DNA of 64,000 nucleotides from Onthophagus taurus (Eukaryota; Arthropoda; Insecta; Coleoptera; Scarabaeidae), in contig NC_091966.1 of NCBI RefSeq assembly GCF_036711975.1, forward strand, positions 30,635,501-30,699,500, in the 5' to 3' direction. Position numbers and translations under genes: made by a program. Shown here piece by piece: positions 1 to 13,849 of this stretch (position 1 is the stretch's first letter; every line of letters starts with the position of its first letter). Below the pieces are notes generated by a model. It did no database searches. It had not been told where the DNA came from and was given only the letters and a program-made list of their open reading frames with translations.

Positions 1-309
1 GAAATTTAGGATTCCGTTTGGTAATCGGCTTCCTAAAGCGTGTTGCAAGTTAACCTTGTAACCTTTGAGTACTTGGTCGGGATATTTTGTCCTCCACCAC
101 ATAACAACCCAATTTAGGTGATTTTCGATCATCGAAATCATCGCATGAGCAACATTTCGTTGTTCGGTTGTCAAAGCTGCGTCCAAATCAACGTTACGCT
201 GGCTTAACTCCTTCAATATGATGGCACTATCGGCTATTTCTTCACCGTTCAATTCAATGAACGGAAGCTGACCTTTCTTTGAACGGAATTTCAATTTATG
301 ATCCACATT
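1..309 (-). CDS. fax: failed axon connections protein, second coding exon (partial, runs off left edge)
   Basis: Fax is a GST-like/metaxin-like protein with an N-terminal thioredoxin fold, genetically linked in Drosophila to Abl signalling and axon growth. Reading from 309 down gives 103 in-frame codons beginning NVDHKLKFRSKKGQLPFIEL, then the conserved stretches ELNGEEIADSAII, NLDAALT-like NVDLDAALTTEQRN, NHLNWVVMWWRTKYPDQVLK and ending in GILNF at the edge. The acceptor is AG at 310-311 (minus-strand TTTTTAG). The phase is 0 and joins exactly to the KYE that ends the upstream coding exon at 40397, giving KYE-NVDHK as remembered for insect Fax. The exon contributes the end of the GST N-terminal fold and the start of the helical C-terminal domain. 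The remainder lies outside the window. Assignment is very secure; only the exon's true 3' end is unknown. Confidence 0.95.
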
Positions 310-779
310 CTAAAAACAAACAAAAGAAAAATTATATATTTGTTTTATTATTAATTAATGAGAAATAATGGAATTAAGATTAAAACAATAATTTTTCAAT
401 AATCAATTTTGTATCAATCGGTATTAATTTGAACAAGAACGCTATAAATGAAAGTATTTTAAGCAATAATCGATGTAGAGAAAGAAGGAATTGAAAGTCT
501 TTATGTGGTTTGGTTATTATTTATTATTATCTAATAATGTATTGTATTTTGTTAAAAATGTGTTAAGATCTGCCAGATTTGATTTACCTAAACAATAGAA
601 AAAAAAACAATGTAGTTTCTTTCTACCTACTCTTATTTTAAACAAAAAAAAAACAAAAGTTCTGTAATAACAATAACGAAATTCATTGAATTGTTTGTAA
701 ACAGAAAACGTTTCGAGAGACAAAAGAAAAGAATCGATCGATTCGCAACACTAGCGTACCGAGTTCTTTGTCCTACATC

Positions 780-1210
780 AACCCCCTCGAAAGCAACCTC
801 AGCCCCTTCTCAGAGACCCTTCGAAGCGGTCAACCCAACCCCAATGTAACCCCCTTTCCGGAATAACGAAGACTTTCCCTATATAATATTTACTTTAGTC
901 GATGACTAACCGAATAAAAAAGTAATATAGCGGTAGGCCTTGCTGGCACACATCCACAGCTCACGCACTCTTTGATCAATACATAAAGTTCGGTGCGGGG
1001 GTGGTGGAGTCCGGGTGTAGCAAACAGGCCATGAGCAGCCCCGGACGTGGCGTGTCGATCCGGTCTGGCACGTTTCCATGGCAACTGGAAACTGTACCGC
1101 CGACGACGCCCCCTCATGCACCGCGACGCTCCCAGGCCAACTATACGATATTTTACTTCCTTCTCTACCTTCAGTGCGTTGACTTTCCGATAGAGGAGAG
1201 ATGATTTCAG
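780..1210. promoter_or_regulatory. GC-rich intronic island with an RFX X-box
   Basis: This block is strikingly GC-rich inside an AT-rich intron, only 0.5 kb from a fax coding exon (on the minus strand it lies just upstream of that exon). It contains GTTTCCATGGCAAC at 1072-1085, which matches the RYYNYYATRRNRAC X-box consensus of RFX/DAF-19 factors at every position. ORFs of 67-75 codons run through it in three frames, as expected of GC-rich DNA with few stops, and none resembles a protein. It could be an enhancer or an alternative fax promoter; the sequence cannot decide which. Confidence 0.45.
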
Positions 1211-3780
1211 GAGTGTTCAGGATGCCTAAGGGTTTTTTTTAAATCTCACGAGACAAGAATTTCCTGTGTATATTTATCAACAACCCCCTCTTGCTTTGGA
1301 TAACGTGGTGTTAAGGACGCTAACGAGGTGTAGGAAAATGTAAATATTGATAGATACTGAAAAGATGAGGAAGAAAACTAAGAGGGGTAATGAATCTAAA
1401 GCTTCTTTAAGACATTTCTTTTTTAGTAAGATTGCTTTAACACATTTCCGGATGATGTTTATCCTGCATATTTTTAAATATTAATGGGTTCTGTATTTTA
1501 AAACATAACAAACTAAAAACACCACAAAAAGGATTTTCACGTCGATAGATTCAACTATTATAGATATAACCTACATTAACAAACTAAGTACAAAGGTGAA
1601 GTAGACAGTTCTGATGTTCTTAATGGATTAAAAGGTTCCACAAATAAAATGTTAGTATTTTTCAATATTTACTTCTTTTGGATATGTACGTTATAAACGC
1701 TTGAGTTAACTAGAGAATGCATTATGTAGTACTGAAAAATACATGGTCCTCAAACTACGTAGGTTGGAAATGTCAACAGGTTTAAATAATTGCTGCAAGG
1801 AAGGTAGGAGGGATCATCGAGTATTGTACTTGCACTACCAACAATACATCATAATGTGATTGAAAACACTGATTCCACTCATGCATTCGAGAACTATGGT
1901 CAGTAACTAGTACATACTGCGAAGGGTAGATGCAGATACTGTATCAAGGGCACTTATGTCTAATGAGTGCCTAAATGTAATTGCAGACTATGATATACTA
2001 AAGTAAATGCATACAAATCTGTTTCATATAGACCCGAAGGGAATTGTGTATTTGGTATCATATTCCGTGAAAAAGGTTTGGATTAATAATAGATTAAGGT
2101 ACATATATATCTGCTCATAAATGGATTAAAAGTTAACAGATTTACAGCTTACAGCTTCGGTATGTAATCCAGACAGAATTATTTGCTATTAATATGGGAG
2201 TTAAGATCATTCTGAGATGAAGGACTTAAGAACAAGGCAATAAAATAATTTACAGATAAACGAGATATTCTCTAGGTGTTGTAAACAATGAAACCAATGC
2301 CAGCTCTTATTGAAGACTGAAAGAGAAGAATAAATGAAGTTTCATGATAAATAGGGTCTTACTGACCTGACTCCTAAGTCACACCAGCTAACAGTGATGC
2401 AGTAAATGGGTTAGCACGAGCAGACTACGTTATAGCGATTTTGGCACCCGACTCAGCAATTAGAATCACTTTTGTTTGGCCAAGAAAGTACTAAAATATT
2501 TAAATCAACTAAAAACTTCGCCTACTGTTGACTAATTCATCAAGTTATGTAGAGAGGTCTATAATCAAAGCAATACATAGTAACTTGATCGAAGCAGCAT
2601 ATGGTTTCTTATATGGATCTTTACAAGAGTCTACTATTTACACATAGGGTACAAAACGTTACAAAAAACACACAATACGTTTTACGCCACTGTCCTGCAG
2701 TTTATTTCCCTCAAAGATATGAATGGTTCATTGGGCAAGATTAATTAGGATCTTTGGATTGCAGAGTTGTTTATGAAATGATAAACATTTTAATGCAAAT
2801 AGTAAAGTACGTGATATGTTTAATTAACTATGGCTGACGAGTTATGTTATCTACAAGTTTTACGCAACAATAGCGTACAGGTAATAAATATACAATAAAA
2901 AGTATATCTAAAAGCTTAACCTAAAACTGCACTTATCAGTTTTACTGCCGAAGTCAGCCTCTTTTTGCTGCCGAAGTCAGCGTAATTTTTACAGAAAAAG
3001 ATTATGTTTGGATGCTTGTCTGATTTAACCTGTGAGGTGTTAGCCTAGAGGTTAGTTGTTTAATGTTAGCAATTTATGACTGCGGCTTTTAAAGGACACA
3101 AGAACGCATATGAGTATTGTATATTATATCTATTTTGTAATGTTGGATATATTGGAATGATGAGTAATCAACCTGAGTTTCCAGATAAGATTAGTGATGT
3201 ATACATATATGGTGACGTTCACAAGAATTCATACTGAGGATACAAATATGATATTTTTGATATCTTAAAAATTGTGATAATGAAATTGTAAGAAATATAC
3301 ATACTTGTAGTTTTATGATAACATATTTCGTTTAAGTGAAAGTGTTGCAGAAGCAAGCGATTTTGCAAAAAGTTGTGGTAATGTTGACTCATGATATCTA
3401 ATTTGATAATGATACCTTACTTTATGATGATTTCCAGACATGTTGATTTTGACTTTGATTTACATTGAAAAATCTTCCAATAAAATGTCAAGAGAACATT
3501 CTTGGAATGAAAATTTAAACCCAATGATGACATTCAGCCTCATATGCGAGCATGGTTACATGTTGGTATTATCAAAGTATGAATAGTACAGCATATTTTG
3601 ATTCTCGATACGCATTAATGGGATTAACATGAATTTGATGGAGCATTCTGGTTTTCTGATATACTGACCCATCACGACACCACAAGATCAAATTGACATC
3701 ATGCTAATTGAACATTATAGAAGTGAGCCACAACAACTTTCTTGTACAATTTTGACACTTGCAATTTTAGATTAATCTGG
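1211..3780. other. AT-rich intron, nothing recognised
   Basis: I see no gene or transposon family in this stretch. The only structure is a short direct duplication: CTGCCGAAGTCAGC occurs at 2945-2958 and again at 2968-2981, with 23-bp spacing. Confidence 0.5.
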
Positions 3781-3789
3781 GGTGGAGCT

Positions 3790-4260
3790 GACAAGTCTTG
3801 GTAGAGAGGAGGGAAAGATACGAGAAAGAGTCATGAGACCATAATAAGACCTATCCTTACGTATAGCTACGAAACGTGGACACAGAAACTAAAAGAACAT
3901 GTAAATATATTCGAGATCAAGATTCTGAGGACAATTCTGGGCCTAGAAAACAGTGAATGAAGAATTCGATACAATCACGAATTATACCTCCACCTCATTG
4001 AAGCAGAGGTATCCAGTTACAAGAATTTAAAGGCTGCAGAGAACTAGGTGTTGCCAGATTGGAAGAATGAAAACTGCCTAGAATGTTAATAAATAAGAAA
4101 ATGCAGGGAGTAAGACTGAAGGGAAGACCACAGAGACGATGGAAGGAAACAGTTGATGTGGACGCAAAAGAAGTGCTGGGATTCAGGAATTGGAAGAGAG
4201 GCGAAAAATAGGGAGGTGTGGAGGCTGAAGGCGACTAGGTACATATTCAGGTACAGATTA
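3790..4260 (+). mobile_element. degenerate non-LTR retrotransposon, 3' end of ORF2
   Basis: Conceptual translation across several frames gives the typical tail of a LINE reverse-transcriptase ORF: IIRPILTYSYETWTQK, then IFEIKILRTILGLEN, YNHELYLHLIEAE and a basic segment reading like GKTTETMEG/RRKIGRCGG. These correspond to the family pattern 'RPVLTYGSETW...FEMKMLRRILGP...GRPKKRW'. Stops and frameshifts interrupt every frame, so it is dead. No 5' part is visible, consistent with a 5'-truncated copy. Clade was not resolved. Confidence 0.75.
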
Positions 4261-4299
4261 ACTCAGTATCTCAATAATAAAGTAGTTTTATTATACTTT

Positions 4300-6880
4300 C
4301 TCTACCGGTTTAAGTGCCATTGTCAATCTTTAGGAGAGCATCGTAATTATGAGCGTTGTGGTAACTTATAAATTGATATTTTCATAATATTAACATTACA
4401 TTTTTAATATAGTAATTTTAACAAAAATTTGGACAATTCCAATTCAATGGAAAAATAGTGCTTTTAATACTGGAAAATGATAGACAAAAATGATAATCGA
4501 AAGTGATAAAAGATGCCATGAAATAATCAAAAATCGCTACATTTAATATAAACAACTAATAAAGTATAAAGTTTATTGGTCCTAAAAAATAGAGCTTACG
4601 CTTAACTAAATCAAAATGGCGAGTTTTAAGATTAATTTTCATGGCGGTAAGTTCAACTTTACGACCAACAGGCAGTAAAATTTAGCCGAGCAGTAAAGAT
4701 AGAGGGCAAACGTAAAAAGCTGAGATATGCAGTTTTATGCATGTCATTCAATGCAATCATCAGACACGTTGATTTATTTTTTGCATTATCAGGTGGATAC
4801 AAATTTAGATACAGCGTTAATGCAAAATTATAAATCTTTTGTGACATTGAATTTTGATGGAATGGCAATAATCTGTTATGTCTCGCCATTTTTGGTAGAA
4901 GCATAGATCATTTCAGCTCTTTTCTAATTTATGTTTTTACTTGATAAAACTTACTACATGCACTGCATAAACGGTATCACAACAAACAAATACTTTTTAA
5001 GATTTGTTTCAGACGCAGTTCTATTCGTGCTTATCTTAATAATCATTTCATTTAAATAAACTCATAATAAATTCATGAACTGTAAATAAATTAAACTTCT
5101 TAAATAAATTAAAGTTAAAAGGGAATCCCGCTGTGTTTAATCCTGATAATCGAGTTGTAGATTTTTGGAAAATTTTGCCAACACATCCTTTTATACAATA
5201 AACACTCATGAAAATTCCAGAATGATTAAGTAGCAACTATCAATCAGTGCGTCATAAAAAACTTTGTTTCAATAAAATGCTGATATGGCTTATAATAACA
5301 AGATTAGTACTTGAATGAACTCGAGTATTTTCCAATTATGTTTTTATAATATTTTTGGGAAATACTTTACATCCTCAAACTATATTCACGCATGTAATGT
5401 ATCGTATTTTTTCACATAAACAATGTTGGATTTTTATTTATTTTCTATTGAATTTTTTTATTCATTGTCATTGTCACGGTTCGAACGCAATAGGGGCTCC
5501 GCAATTTCCATAATGATTCATTGAGAGTCGTGAAAATAAACGAGGCTGAGCCGTTGTTTCAACTCAATTACCAACGTTGGGTACCATTATTACGGACCTC
5601 AACGATCAGTGTGGGTTGCAGGAGAAATGTACTTTGAATAACAAATAATAATAACACTACTGTAAATCATTTCTAAGAACGTTTTGATAAACAAATCCTT
5701 TTTTAACATCCTCCCATCTTTTAGAATAGAACAATTTTTTTCTCGTTTAAAATAAAACAAACATTTTTTTACCACTTCTTCCTCGTCGTCTACATCTGTA
5801 TTGGGTTGGGCTGTAATATTCTCTATGCCGTATCTCTATTAGAATTCAAAAGAGACTACGACGAAGAGAACTCAAGGTACAGTAGACCAACAAGAGTTGT
5901 ACGTTGAAGGGAGTAACCATAGAGCATTGAACCTGAAAATGCACATGTAGATGCGGTTTGTTGTGGTGTGTGTGTTGAGGTTTCTCGTACGGTACGAATC
6001 CTTCTCTAAAACGCTTCTGTGCAAATTTACACGTACTTCACTCTATTTGAAATGATGTTGTGGTATTGGAATTTTAAAAATTCAGTCACGGAAATTGAAT
6101 AACCAACTGCTAATAAATTCATTAAATATTCTTTTTATGATTCGCATGAAATATTTTCATTTAAAAGCTAATGATCATCATCGATGAGATGTTTACCATT
6201 AAATAATAATGCAGCAAAATTGTAATTATAAACCATCGAGTAAACGTCCCGAGAAATTAACGTTTTTATACACGCTTTAGTATTTATTCGTTATAGCGAA
6301 CCACGTATGTCGCACAACCGACGTCTGTTTAATTAACCGAAGTCCAATTTAATTAATTTCAGTAACACTCAGATCCAATGGGAACGGCAACCCCTCGAGA
6401 AACCAACCCCTAATTTGATTAGATTGCTATATCAATTAAAGAAATTACAACATTTAGAATTTATTTTCACATATTACGTGAGATGCGGGCATTCATTTAT
6501 TTTTCTCTATCACACACCCATTTCATCTGTTACAGTACTTATTTCAAATTATATATTTCATACGAATTAAGAAAACTTAAATTAGATAATTAATTGAGGC
6601 TTGGGAAAGATTGAATGTTTAAAGAATGAAACGGATTGCGTGCGATATTTAATCAAGATTGCACGTTTTCTAAGAAAGCTTATTAAGGAAATTGTAGATT
6701 AAGAAGTTGTTTTTAAATGAAACATGTAAATGGATTTCGTGTGTTAGATAAGAAAATGTTCTAAGTATTTAATCATAGTTATATAAGGCAAAAATTTAAA
6801 AGGTATCGAGTTCTGATTAATTGTTGTTGAAATGATTCAACACATTGTAATATGAAACTGTCTAAAATAATATTAAATCT
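4300..6880. other. AT-rich intron, nothing recognised
   Basis: No gene or clear repeat was found. A slightly GC-richer patch lies at about 5465-5630. Near 4305-4340 the minus strand reads ACTTAAACCGGTAGAG, a decayed echo of the hammerhead-like 3' core found at 16.6 and 39.3 kb. Confidence 0.4.
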
Positions 6881-6889
6881 GCTGCTATG

Positions 6890-7290
6890 GCACAACCCAG
6901 AAAATCGTCAAGAATTTCTAGAGCTTTTGAAATAGTGCTGAGACACAAAAATATAGTTCAATGGGAACGGCTAAAGTCGCGCAAAACTATTTCAATATTA
7001 ATTTTAAGACATTAAAGCTCCTATTGTGACACCCAGACATTCAGTAGAACTTCCACAACTTTCCAAAGAGATTTCCCCGAAACATAAAGGTATATTTGGA
7101 TGGGAACCATTGCAACAGTGCAAAAATGTTTAAATAATTCAGACCTTAACAAATGTAAAACAACTCATCAATTTTTGCAAATACTTCACCACCCCCTTCG
7201 AGACTTAGATATATTGTAATGGAACAACTAAAACGCGCGGAACTCTTGTGACACAACCTAGAACTGTTTAAAAATATTCACCACCCTGAG
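6890..7290 (+). repeat. diverged satellite-like tandem units (family A)
   Basis: Three degenerate units follow one another. Each has a CTTTCCAAA/CTTTTGAAA-like block, a GAGACATAAA-like block, then AATGGGAAC followed by a CTAAA..CGCG block. The AATGGGAAC-like anchor lies at about 6958, 7097 and 7217, spaced 139 and 120 bp. The same units recur at 8.4-8.9 kb. Confidence 0.6.
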
Positions 7291-8439
7291 TCAAAAAAAT
7301 AAATATCGATGTATTTATAGCTAGCTGATTTTTATACCTTTTCTAGTACCGACTGTATTTATAACAATTTTTTTTTGTGCTGGAAGCTTCTAGTATAGCT
7401 TTTTCCCCTGCAAATCGCTTTCTGAACGTTTCATAAATTACTGTTGACCCTGATAACGGCTTTTCATCGCCCAAATTATCGTTGTCCATGAAGTGTAATT
7501 TTATGCGTCCCAAACTTTCGACAATTTAAATTTTTCCAGAATGTTGGAATCTAATGAAATATAAGGTGGATATTCTTTGTTGCAAAAGAACGTCGTATCA
7601 GCCTGCTTGACTGATACGCAATGACGCTTATCTAATGTCATCTACTTTTATTATTTTTGATTCAAAGTTGAACATTATTTTACGTACACCAGGTCTAAGT
7701 GTTGTCCATCGCGAGGTTCACGAGATTCTTACGCAGAACGTTTTCCATTTCAGGCGATAATTTTTTTCTGGATGGACAGTTTTTTGTAGATCAATGGTTA
7801 ACACACCATGAGGTTTCCCCTTCATATGTATAAAATGACCAACAATAAAACAATACAACAAGAATTTTCATCCAATTCCAATTTTATTGCAGCACAATCT
7901 GAAGTTAGGAATTTTCTCCTTTCTTCGCCTCTATTCATGAATGTACGTTCTTGCTACCACCAAGTTCTTTTCTTCGAGTCTAAAGCAAAGAAGTACAACT
8001 TTCCCAGTTGTTAAGTCTAAATACTTAATAAAATCATTTGGCCCAGTTTGAGTAAATCAGTTAATTCATCCAAAACCTTTGGTTATATAAAAACAAGAAG
8101 ATTTGTGCCATAACCTATTGGTCGAAGAGCAAACGTAAGGCTCTTCAATATATCACTGAAACATCAAATCTAAACGATACGTTCTCCTTTTTTAATCATT
8201 ACCTTACTTTATTTAGACATACTTTATAATGTACCCAAGGCTTATCCTGATCTTCCTGACATTTAGATTAGGAATACATTTTATCAAAATTTCTTGAAAT
8301 TAACAATAAAGTATGGAAACGTAAAAAAAGTTGCGGGTGATACGGCTATTTCATTGGTAGTATTTACCATACCAAAAGCCACAAATATAAAGCAAATTTA
8401 ATCAAAAAGAAGAACTGTGATAGCACTCAGCATTACCAC

Positions 8440-8860
8440 AAAGATTCAAACAGCTTTCCAAACACTTCACTTCTCCGTGACATTGAGATACAACTCAACG
8501 AGAATACTGTGAATACCCCCATCTTTCTGCTTTTAGATTAGGCATGGATAATATACACAAAAATAAGGTAAATTCGTTCAAAAAGGGTTTTCATAGTTGA
8601 GCCTAACATAGCTTAAGGTTTTGGGACAACCAAATTTGGTTAGTACCACAGATGCTGGTACTACCCAAAATTTCCAGAAAGACTTAAACTGCTTTGCAAA
8701 CACTTCAGTCTTCCAAGACATAAAAATATATTACAATGGGAACGACTAAAATTTCGCAGAAGTTTTTGTAATATTACTCACAACTTTCCAAAATGTTCGC
8801 TCTCGATGGCATAACAATATATATTTCAATGGAAGCCATCAATATCGACATAAAATTCAG
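8440..8860 (+). repeat. diverged satellite-like tandem units (family A, second block)
   Basis: Units begin near 8451 (GCTTTCCAAACACTTC), 8688 (GCTTTGCAAACACTTC) and 8782 (ACTTTCCAAAATGTTC). Each is followed by a GACATAAAAATAT-like block and an AATGGGAAC/AATGGAAGC anchor. Spacing is about 237 bp (roughly two periods) and 94 bp. The order of blocks matches the units at 6.9-7.3 kb, so the two stretches are one dispersed array. Confidence 0.6.
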
Positions 8861-8869
8861 CATTTTTAG

Positions 8870-11800
8870 ATAGAATGACAAATTTTTTTGATGGTTTTCA
8901 CAACTAAGGCCAAACCCAACCCAACCCCAAAAATTTGATACTGATATATTTTATGCCCACAGAATTTATTTCGTGTCACACAGCCCTACATTACATGTAT
9001 ATCTTATTACAAACGTTAAAAGGATATTAATTAATGTTTACAAGTTGGTGTTCCCCAAATTCCCTGTTATGTTGTAAAGAGTTGTCAGCAGATGTGGTCT
9101 ACACTACTTCTTTATGTATTATTCCTTTCATGTTATAACCACTAAAGCAACATCGTCCTCGCATTCTTTATTTTGATATTCAAGCATAATCTAAATTTAG
9201 CATATAGCTCAAAATTAATTTCCTCTATTGCACCTTCACACCCCACATTACGTCCATCTATTTTGGTATTCACTAGGAAAAGAACTATTCACGACGCAAT
9301 GTCAGACTATAAATATTAAAGGTTTTAATATATTTGGTTGGTTGTAACTTAACCTCATAAATTAAATTTATCGGACAATAAAAATCAATGAATTTGCACC
9401 AACTGGAATGAACTGATTTTATCGTGAAACCACTACAAAGCAAAGAGTTAATAAAAATAGAAAGCATAAAATATTTTAGGGTTTAAAAATGTAATAGCTG
9501 AACTAGTTGTCCCTAATTGTTTTAAAAGTATATATAATTTTATCGGATAACGAAATGTTTGAATATATATAGCGTCATTTTAATCCCCCTTTTACAATTA
9601 AAAAGGGGGTTGGGTTCTGACTAATGGTTGTCACAGTAGAAGGACACGTGCAATGTGTTGAATTACCCTTTGTAAATATAACCAACGCCCTTCTTTAATA
9701 TCGATCCCTATTTTTTAACATTTTTTATAATTTGTAATAAAATAAATGAAAATTTAAATTGTTTGCAAAATCCAATTAAAAAACCTACCGAGTCTATCTT
9801 TTCACATCGTTATAAAAACAATGATGATGTTAAGTTTTATTTCAATTACTACTGGGTTCGCATTCCCTTGGAATAGTGCTGTTGCCTACGAAATACGTGG
9901 AATACCCGAGGGTTCACTGACAGCGAGACAGATGTTATACATTTCGGAGCGATGATGTCATATATTTAGGGAAATAGAATTTTTAAACAACCGCTTTTCC
10001 TCTTTCTCACTAACACAGAGATGACATCGTTAACGTTTCAAATTGTCAACTAAGTCCCCAATGTACAGCTATGAAAATTGCTTATTAAGACTTTTTATTA
10101 CCAGTTAAAAAATTAATTTAGAAGATAACATTCTTGAAGGATAACTGAAAATTTTTTAGATAACTTTTAAAACTTATTATTTTAAAACGGACGTTACCGT
10201 AAAGTTTACGTAAAGACGTGTTCAAACAATATAAATAATAACCTGAGATACCATCTAAGGAAATTCTCTTTGGTAGGTGGGATGTGGATTTAACGAGTTT
10301 AAAGAAGTCGCGGTTCCGCACGTGTTCCTCGAGTACCAAGAGGAAAAGAAGAAGAAATCGATACCACCGGGACGCGACCGTTCCTTTAGCTAATAACATA
10401 GTCGGTCGATAAACTTCGATTTCCTCTCTCTCGCACTATAGAAACGACCAAACAAAAACCATTCGACGTGATTCACTCTTAAATTAGCATACGCAACCCG
10501 AGAGGACTCTTTGCTTTTAACTACATAGCTCTTTATAATTCCGACTCAAGCAAGAGTATCGATTATGAAGCGGTTTCCTGACTCGATAAAGTAAAAGTCA
10601 AAAAAAAATGAAATAACGCGTCGAGTGAAATATACGACACGAAATGGAAGAGAAGGTTAGTTTATGATGGTTCTATATTTAGACCTTTTATCCCTAGTTC
10701 GGTAACCGCAACTATCAGGTCGGAACAGTTTGCTGACAGCTGTCCATATGGATGTAAAAGAAGAAAAAGGGCACTAACACACCATGTGTGGGATTCGTGA
10801 CTAAATTTATGAAAGCGATATTTAGGTTTATAGAGGCCACTCCCTTTTATCATCATAAATATATATTTAGGAATTTAATTTGCGCGAACGAAAACTGGGC
10901 GGAAGAAATCGGAAATCTGAAATTGTCGTAATTGCTACCGTCGTGGACAATCTTCCACGGTTGAAAGCATCGTGTACCGTATTAATCGTTTCGGACAAAG
11001 AATCATCTCGCCCCGTTTGTCCAATAGTAACCTCGAAGAGCAATTCTACTGTGCTGTTCTCTCAAAGAGAACCTCACCGGAACGAATTGCATGATTTATT
11101 TTCATCGTCTACACAGAACCAGGTCCCAAGAGTGTAATTTCAAGTTCGCTTCAGAAAAACCATTCGAAATCCATTCTAATCCCAATGGATTTAAAAGTTT
11201 TAAAATTTCCCAGAAAACGATTCAATCTACATGGATAATCCTTTTTTATTTTAACTGCAAAATCACCCAACATTAAATATTAAAAGGGTTAGTTTTGCGT
11301 GTCATTTCAAATTAAACTCCCCACCAGACAAAAATAATTTAGTGAGGCGCCATTCAGTCTCCCCTTTCCGTCTGGCAACTTAACATTAACCACCGTAGAA
11401 ATACCGCCCAATCAAATACTATCCATTGAAGATTATTTATACCGTTGAACCATTACATCATCACATTCAGAAGAAGTCTAAACACGGTTCAAAAATAAAA
11501 GATTTAAATACAAACTGGAGAGCCCAACAAAAGATAAAATGTTTGTATTGAAATTGCGCAAATTGAATTGCCTTTAAGTAAGTGAGATGAAGATGAAAAA
11601 AAATTAATGGAAATGATCAACATTCGAAGTGTCGATTGTATTAATAACAGATAAACGAGAACGTTTCGAAAATATATGCCAAGAAAAACAAATTTGCTTA
11701 AGAAATAGGCCGCCGGAACGGTTTCGTGTTTGTTTGTTCCGTGTTCGGTCCGGATATCGTTTTAAAACGCGGAACGGCACAATTCCAACTTCGTAACAAT

Positions 11801-13840
11801 AATAAACGCATAACTCGATACTTATATTTAATGCAAATCGACTCGTTTCCGCTTCCAAAAAAAAAATCGAATAATAATAACCGAACGGAAATATCCCACT
11901 AAAAATATTTAGAGCAGAATTTAAACAATACATTTCAAATTTTCAATTTCAATCTTACTTTTAATCACAAAAATAAATAATTTGGTTAAAATTGTTTTAG
12001 AAATCAATAACTTTCTAGTACTTTTATATGGGATGATGAAATATTTTTGGCATTATTTTTCAGTTCTTTGTGCATTCAGAAGCATTTTTATGCCATTTTC
12101 TAAGGATATATTTTTATAGAAATATCTGGAATAAGGCATAATAAGCTAAATTCAGACAGTATAGCCTTTCTTTGCAGCTTAAATTTGTTAAGGAAACTTG
12201 AAAAAAGAAAAGAACACAAATAAAAACGAAAATCAGAAAGAAACTGCCTTCTGTCTTCTTGGGATAAAAATGGGATAATGCCTAAGATGCCAAAAAGAGG
12301 AAAATGATAAAGTTGAAATATAACGGAGAAATGTTTTGTATCATCGATCTGATTAAGATCAAAAAGAGCAGGGAAACGTGCTCATAAAAACAAAGTGAAA
12401 TGAGAACTAGCAGCTAATAAGAAGTCAAAAAGAAATTAGTTTACTTTTGAATCCTTGTTGGCAGAATATTTTAGTTTAGCGTCTAAAGGGAATTCTTACA
12501 CGAACAAGATTATAGCTGACTACATCTAATTGAATCTGACAACCACTTGAATCGATATATAAAGTTTATTTATATTCGAATGCGCCACCCGTTGCTTTAC
12601 ATTTTTGCTTTCTATCTTAATAAAATCAGATATAAAATATAAACAAGCCAAAGACAAGTCAATGAGGAGTCAAAACAAAATTGGAAAAAGTCAATGTTAT
12701 GGCAGTACATTCTACAAAGAGTTTAACTTATTGTTGCCTTCATTCGTTGCTTTACAACAGGTAGAAATATTTAATGCAATAACGAAGAAGCCAGGAAGAA
12801 ATCAGAAAAGAAATCAGAATGAAAAAGAAGTTGCATCTGATGAATCTTCTGATTTCCAAATAGAAAAAATACAAGAGCAAAACTTTTACTTTGAATTTAT
12901 ATTTATTTTGGTTCTTACTAGACTTAAATTACAAAATGAAATAAAACAATTAGACTTTGTTCTATAGAACATATTTTATAGAGAAAAGTTGTGAAGAACA
13001 CCAAAATAGTATACAGAAGAAAATCTTTATGGTTTGGTAATTCATTCCTCAACTCGTCTCATCATAATATCAGAAATCACAAAGTAGCCAACAAAATGCA
13101 AACTATTTGAATTTTTTTTGTTCTGTTTTACAAAGCTTTATTCTTTCTTTCAGAGCTTCTTTTTAGAAAAAGTAAAAAGCCAGAAATGTTTGGCGCTCTT
13201 TTACATTCTTCGTAATACCGCATTTTTAGATGCTGGAAAGACAGTATCAAGATTACTTTCCCTCTAGATTCTGTCCGCCTTTCTTATTATATAAATATTT
13301 TAAGAGACTAGAAGGGTGCTAAGAGAAATTCAGAAGAAAACAATTCAAAAAGTAACACATTGTGTTACAAATCCTTGAATCCCTTCTTGCTATAAATACC
13401 CCACATTTTTTTTTTGTTTGCTAATTTGAGAGGGGTTTTGCTTCTTTGTCTTATGTCGAAGCTTCCATTTTTAAGAAACATACAAAAGTAGCTGTAAGTA
13501 AATGTCAAAGAGAAACTACGCAGAAATTATTAAAAAGGTACAAAAAGTCAAAAAATTGTTTAGCAAAACTTTAGCATCAGTTGTTTTTTAATTTTTATTA
13601 ATGCAAAAGAATCTTGGTTTCTTCATGCCTTTTTTCTGAACATTTTTATAACTTTTTTTTTGAAAATTTCCATAATATTAATGTCACAATTATGGCAAAA
13701 TACAAAAAAAAAAAAACAAATTGAAGAAAAAAGTAGAAGGTATTTTGCAGTGTATGGATTAAATGGTTACAAATTGTGTGTACAAACAATGAGTTTTTGG
13801 AGGAAAATACACAAATAATAACTCAAGTGAACTATACTTC
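8870..13840. other. AT-rich intron, nothing recognised
   Basis: No gene is seen. Notable details are a perfect 9-bp hairpin CCCCCTTTT (9585-9593) / AAAAGGGGG (9601-9609) with a 7-nt loop, a CACGTG E-box at 10319-10324 in a small GC-richer patch, and purine-rich low-complexity sequence at about 12200-12900 that produces a spurious 120-codon ORF. Confidence 0.4.
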
Positions 13841-13849
13841 AAACTCTAA

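Noticed and set aside
9585-9609. GC-topped hairpin followed by T-poor sequence, considered as a terminator
   Set aside because: Intrinsic terminators are a bacterial feature; this is insect nuclear DNA inside an intron.
10118-10399. 93-codon minus ORF with hydrophobic start, considered as an alternative fax first exon
   Set aside because: It lacks the conserved KYE junction sequence and a phase-0 donor, so it cannot splice productively to the exon at 1-309.
12605-12967. 120-codon plus-strand ORF in the fax intron
   Set aside because: Lys/Gln/Glu/Phe-rich low-complexity translation in purine-rich DNA, no domain, no promoter or splice context.
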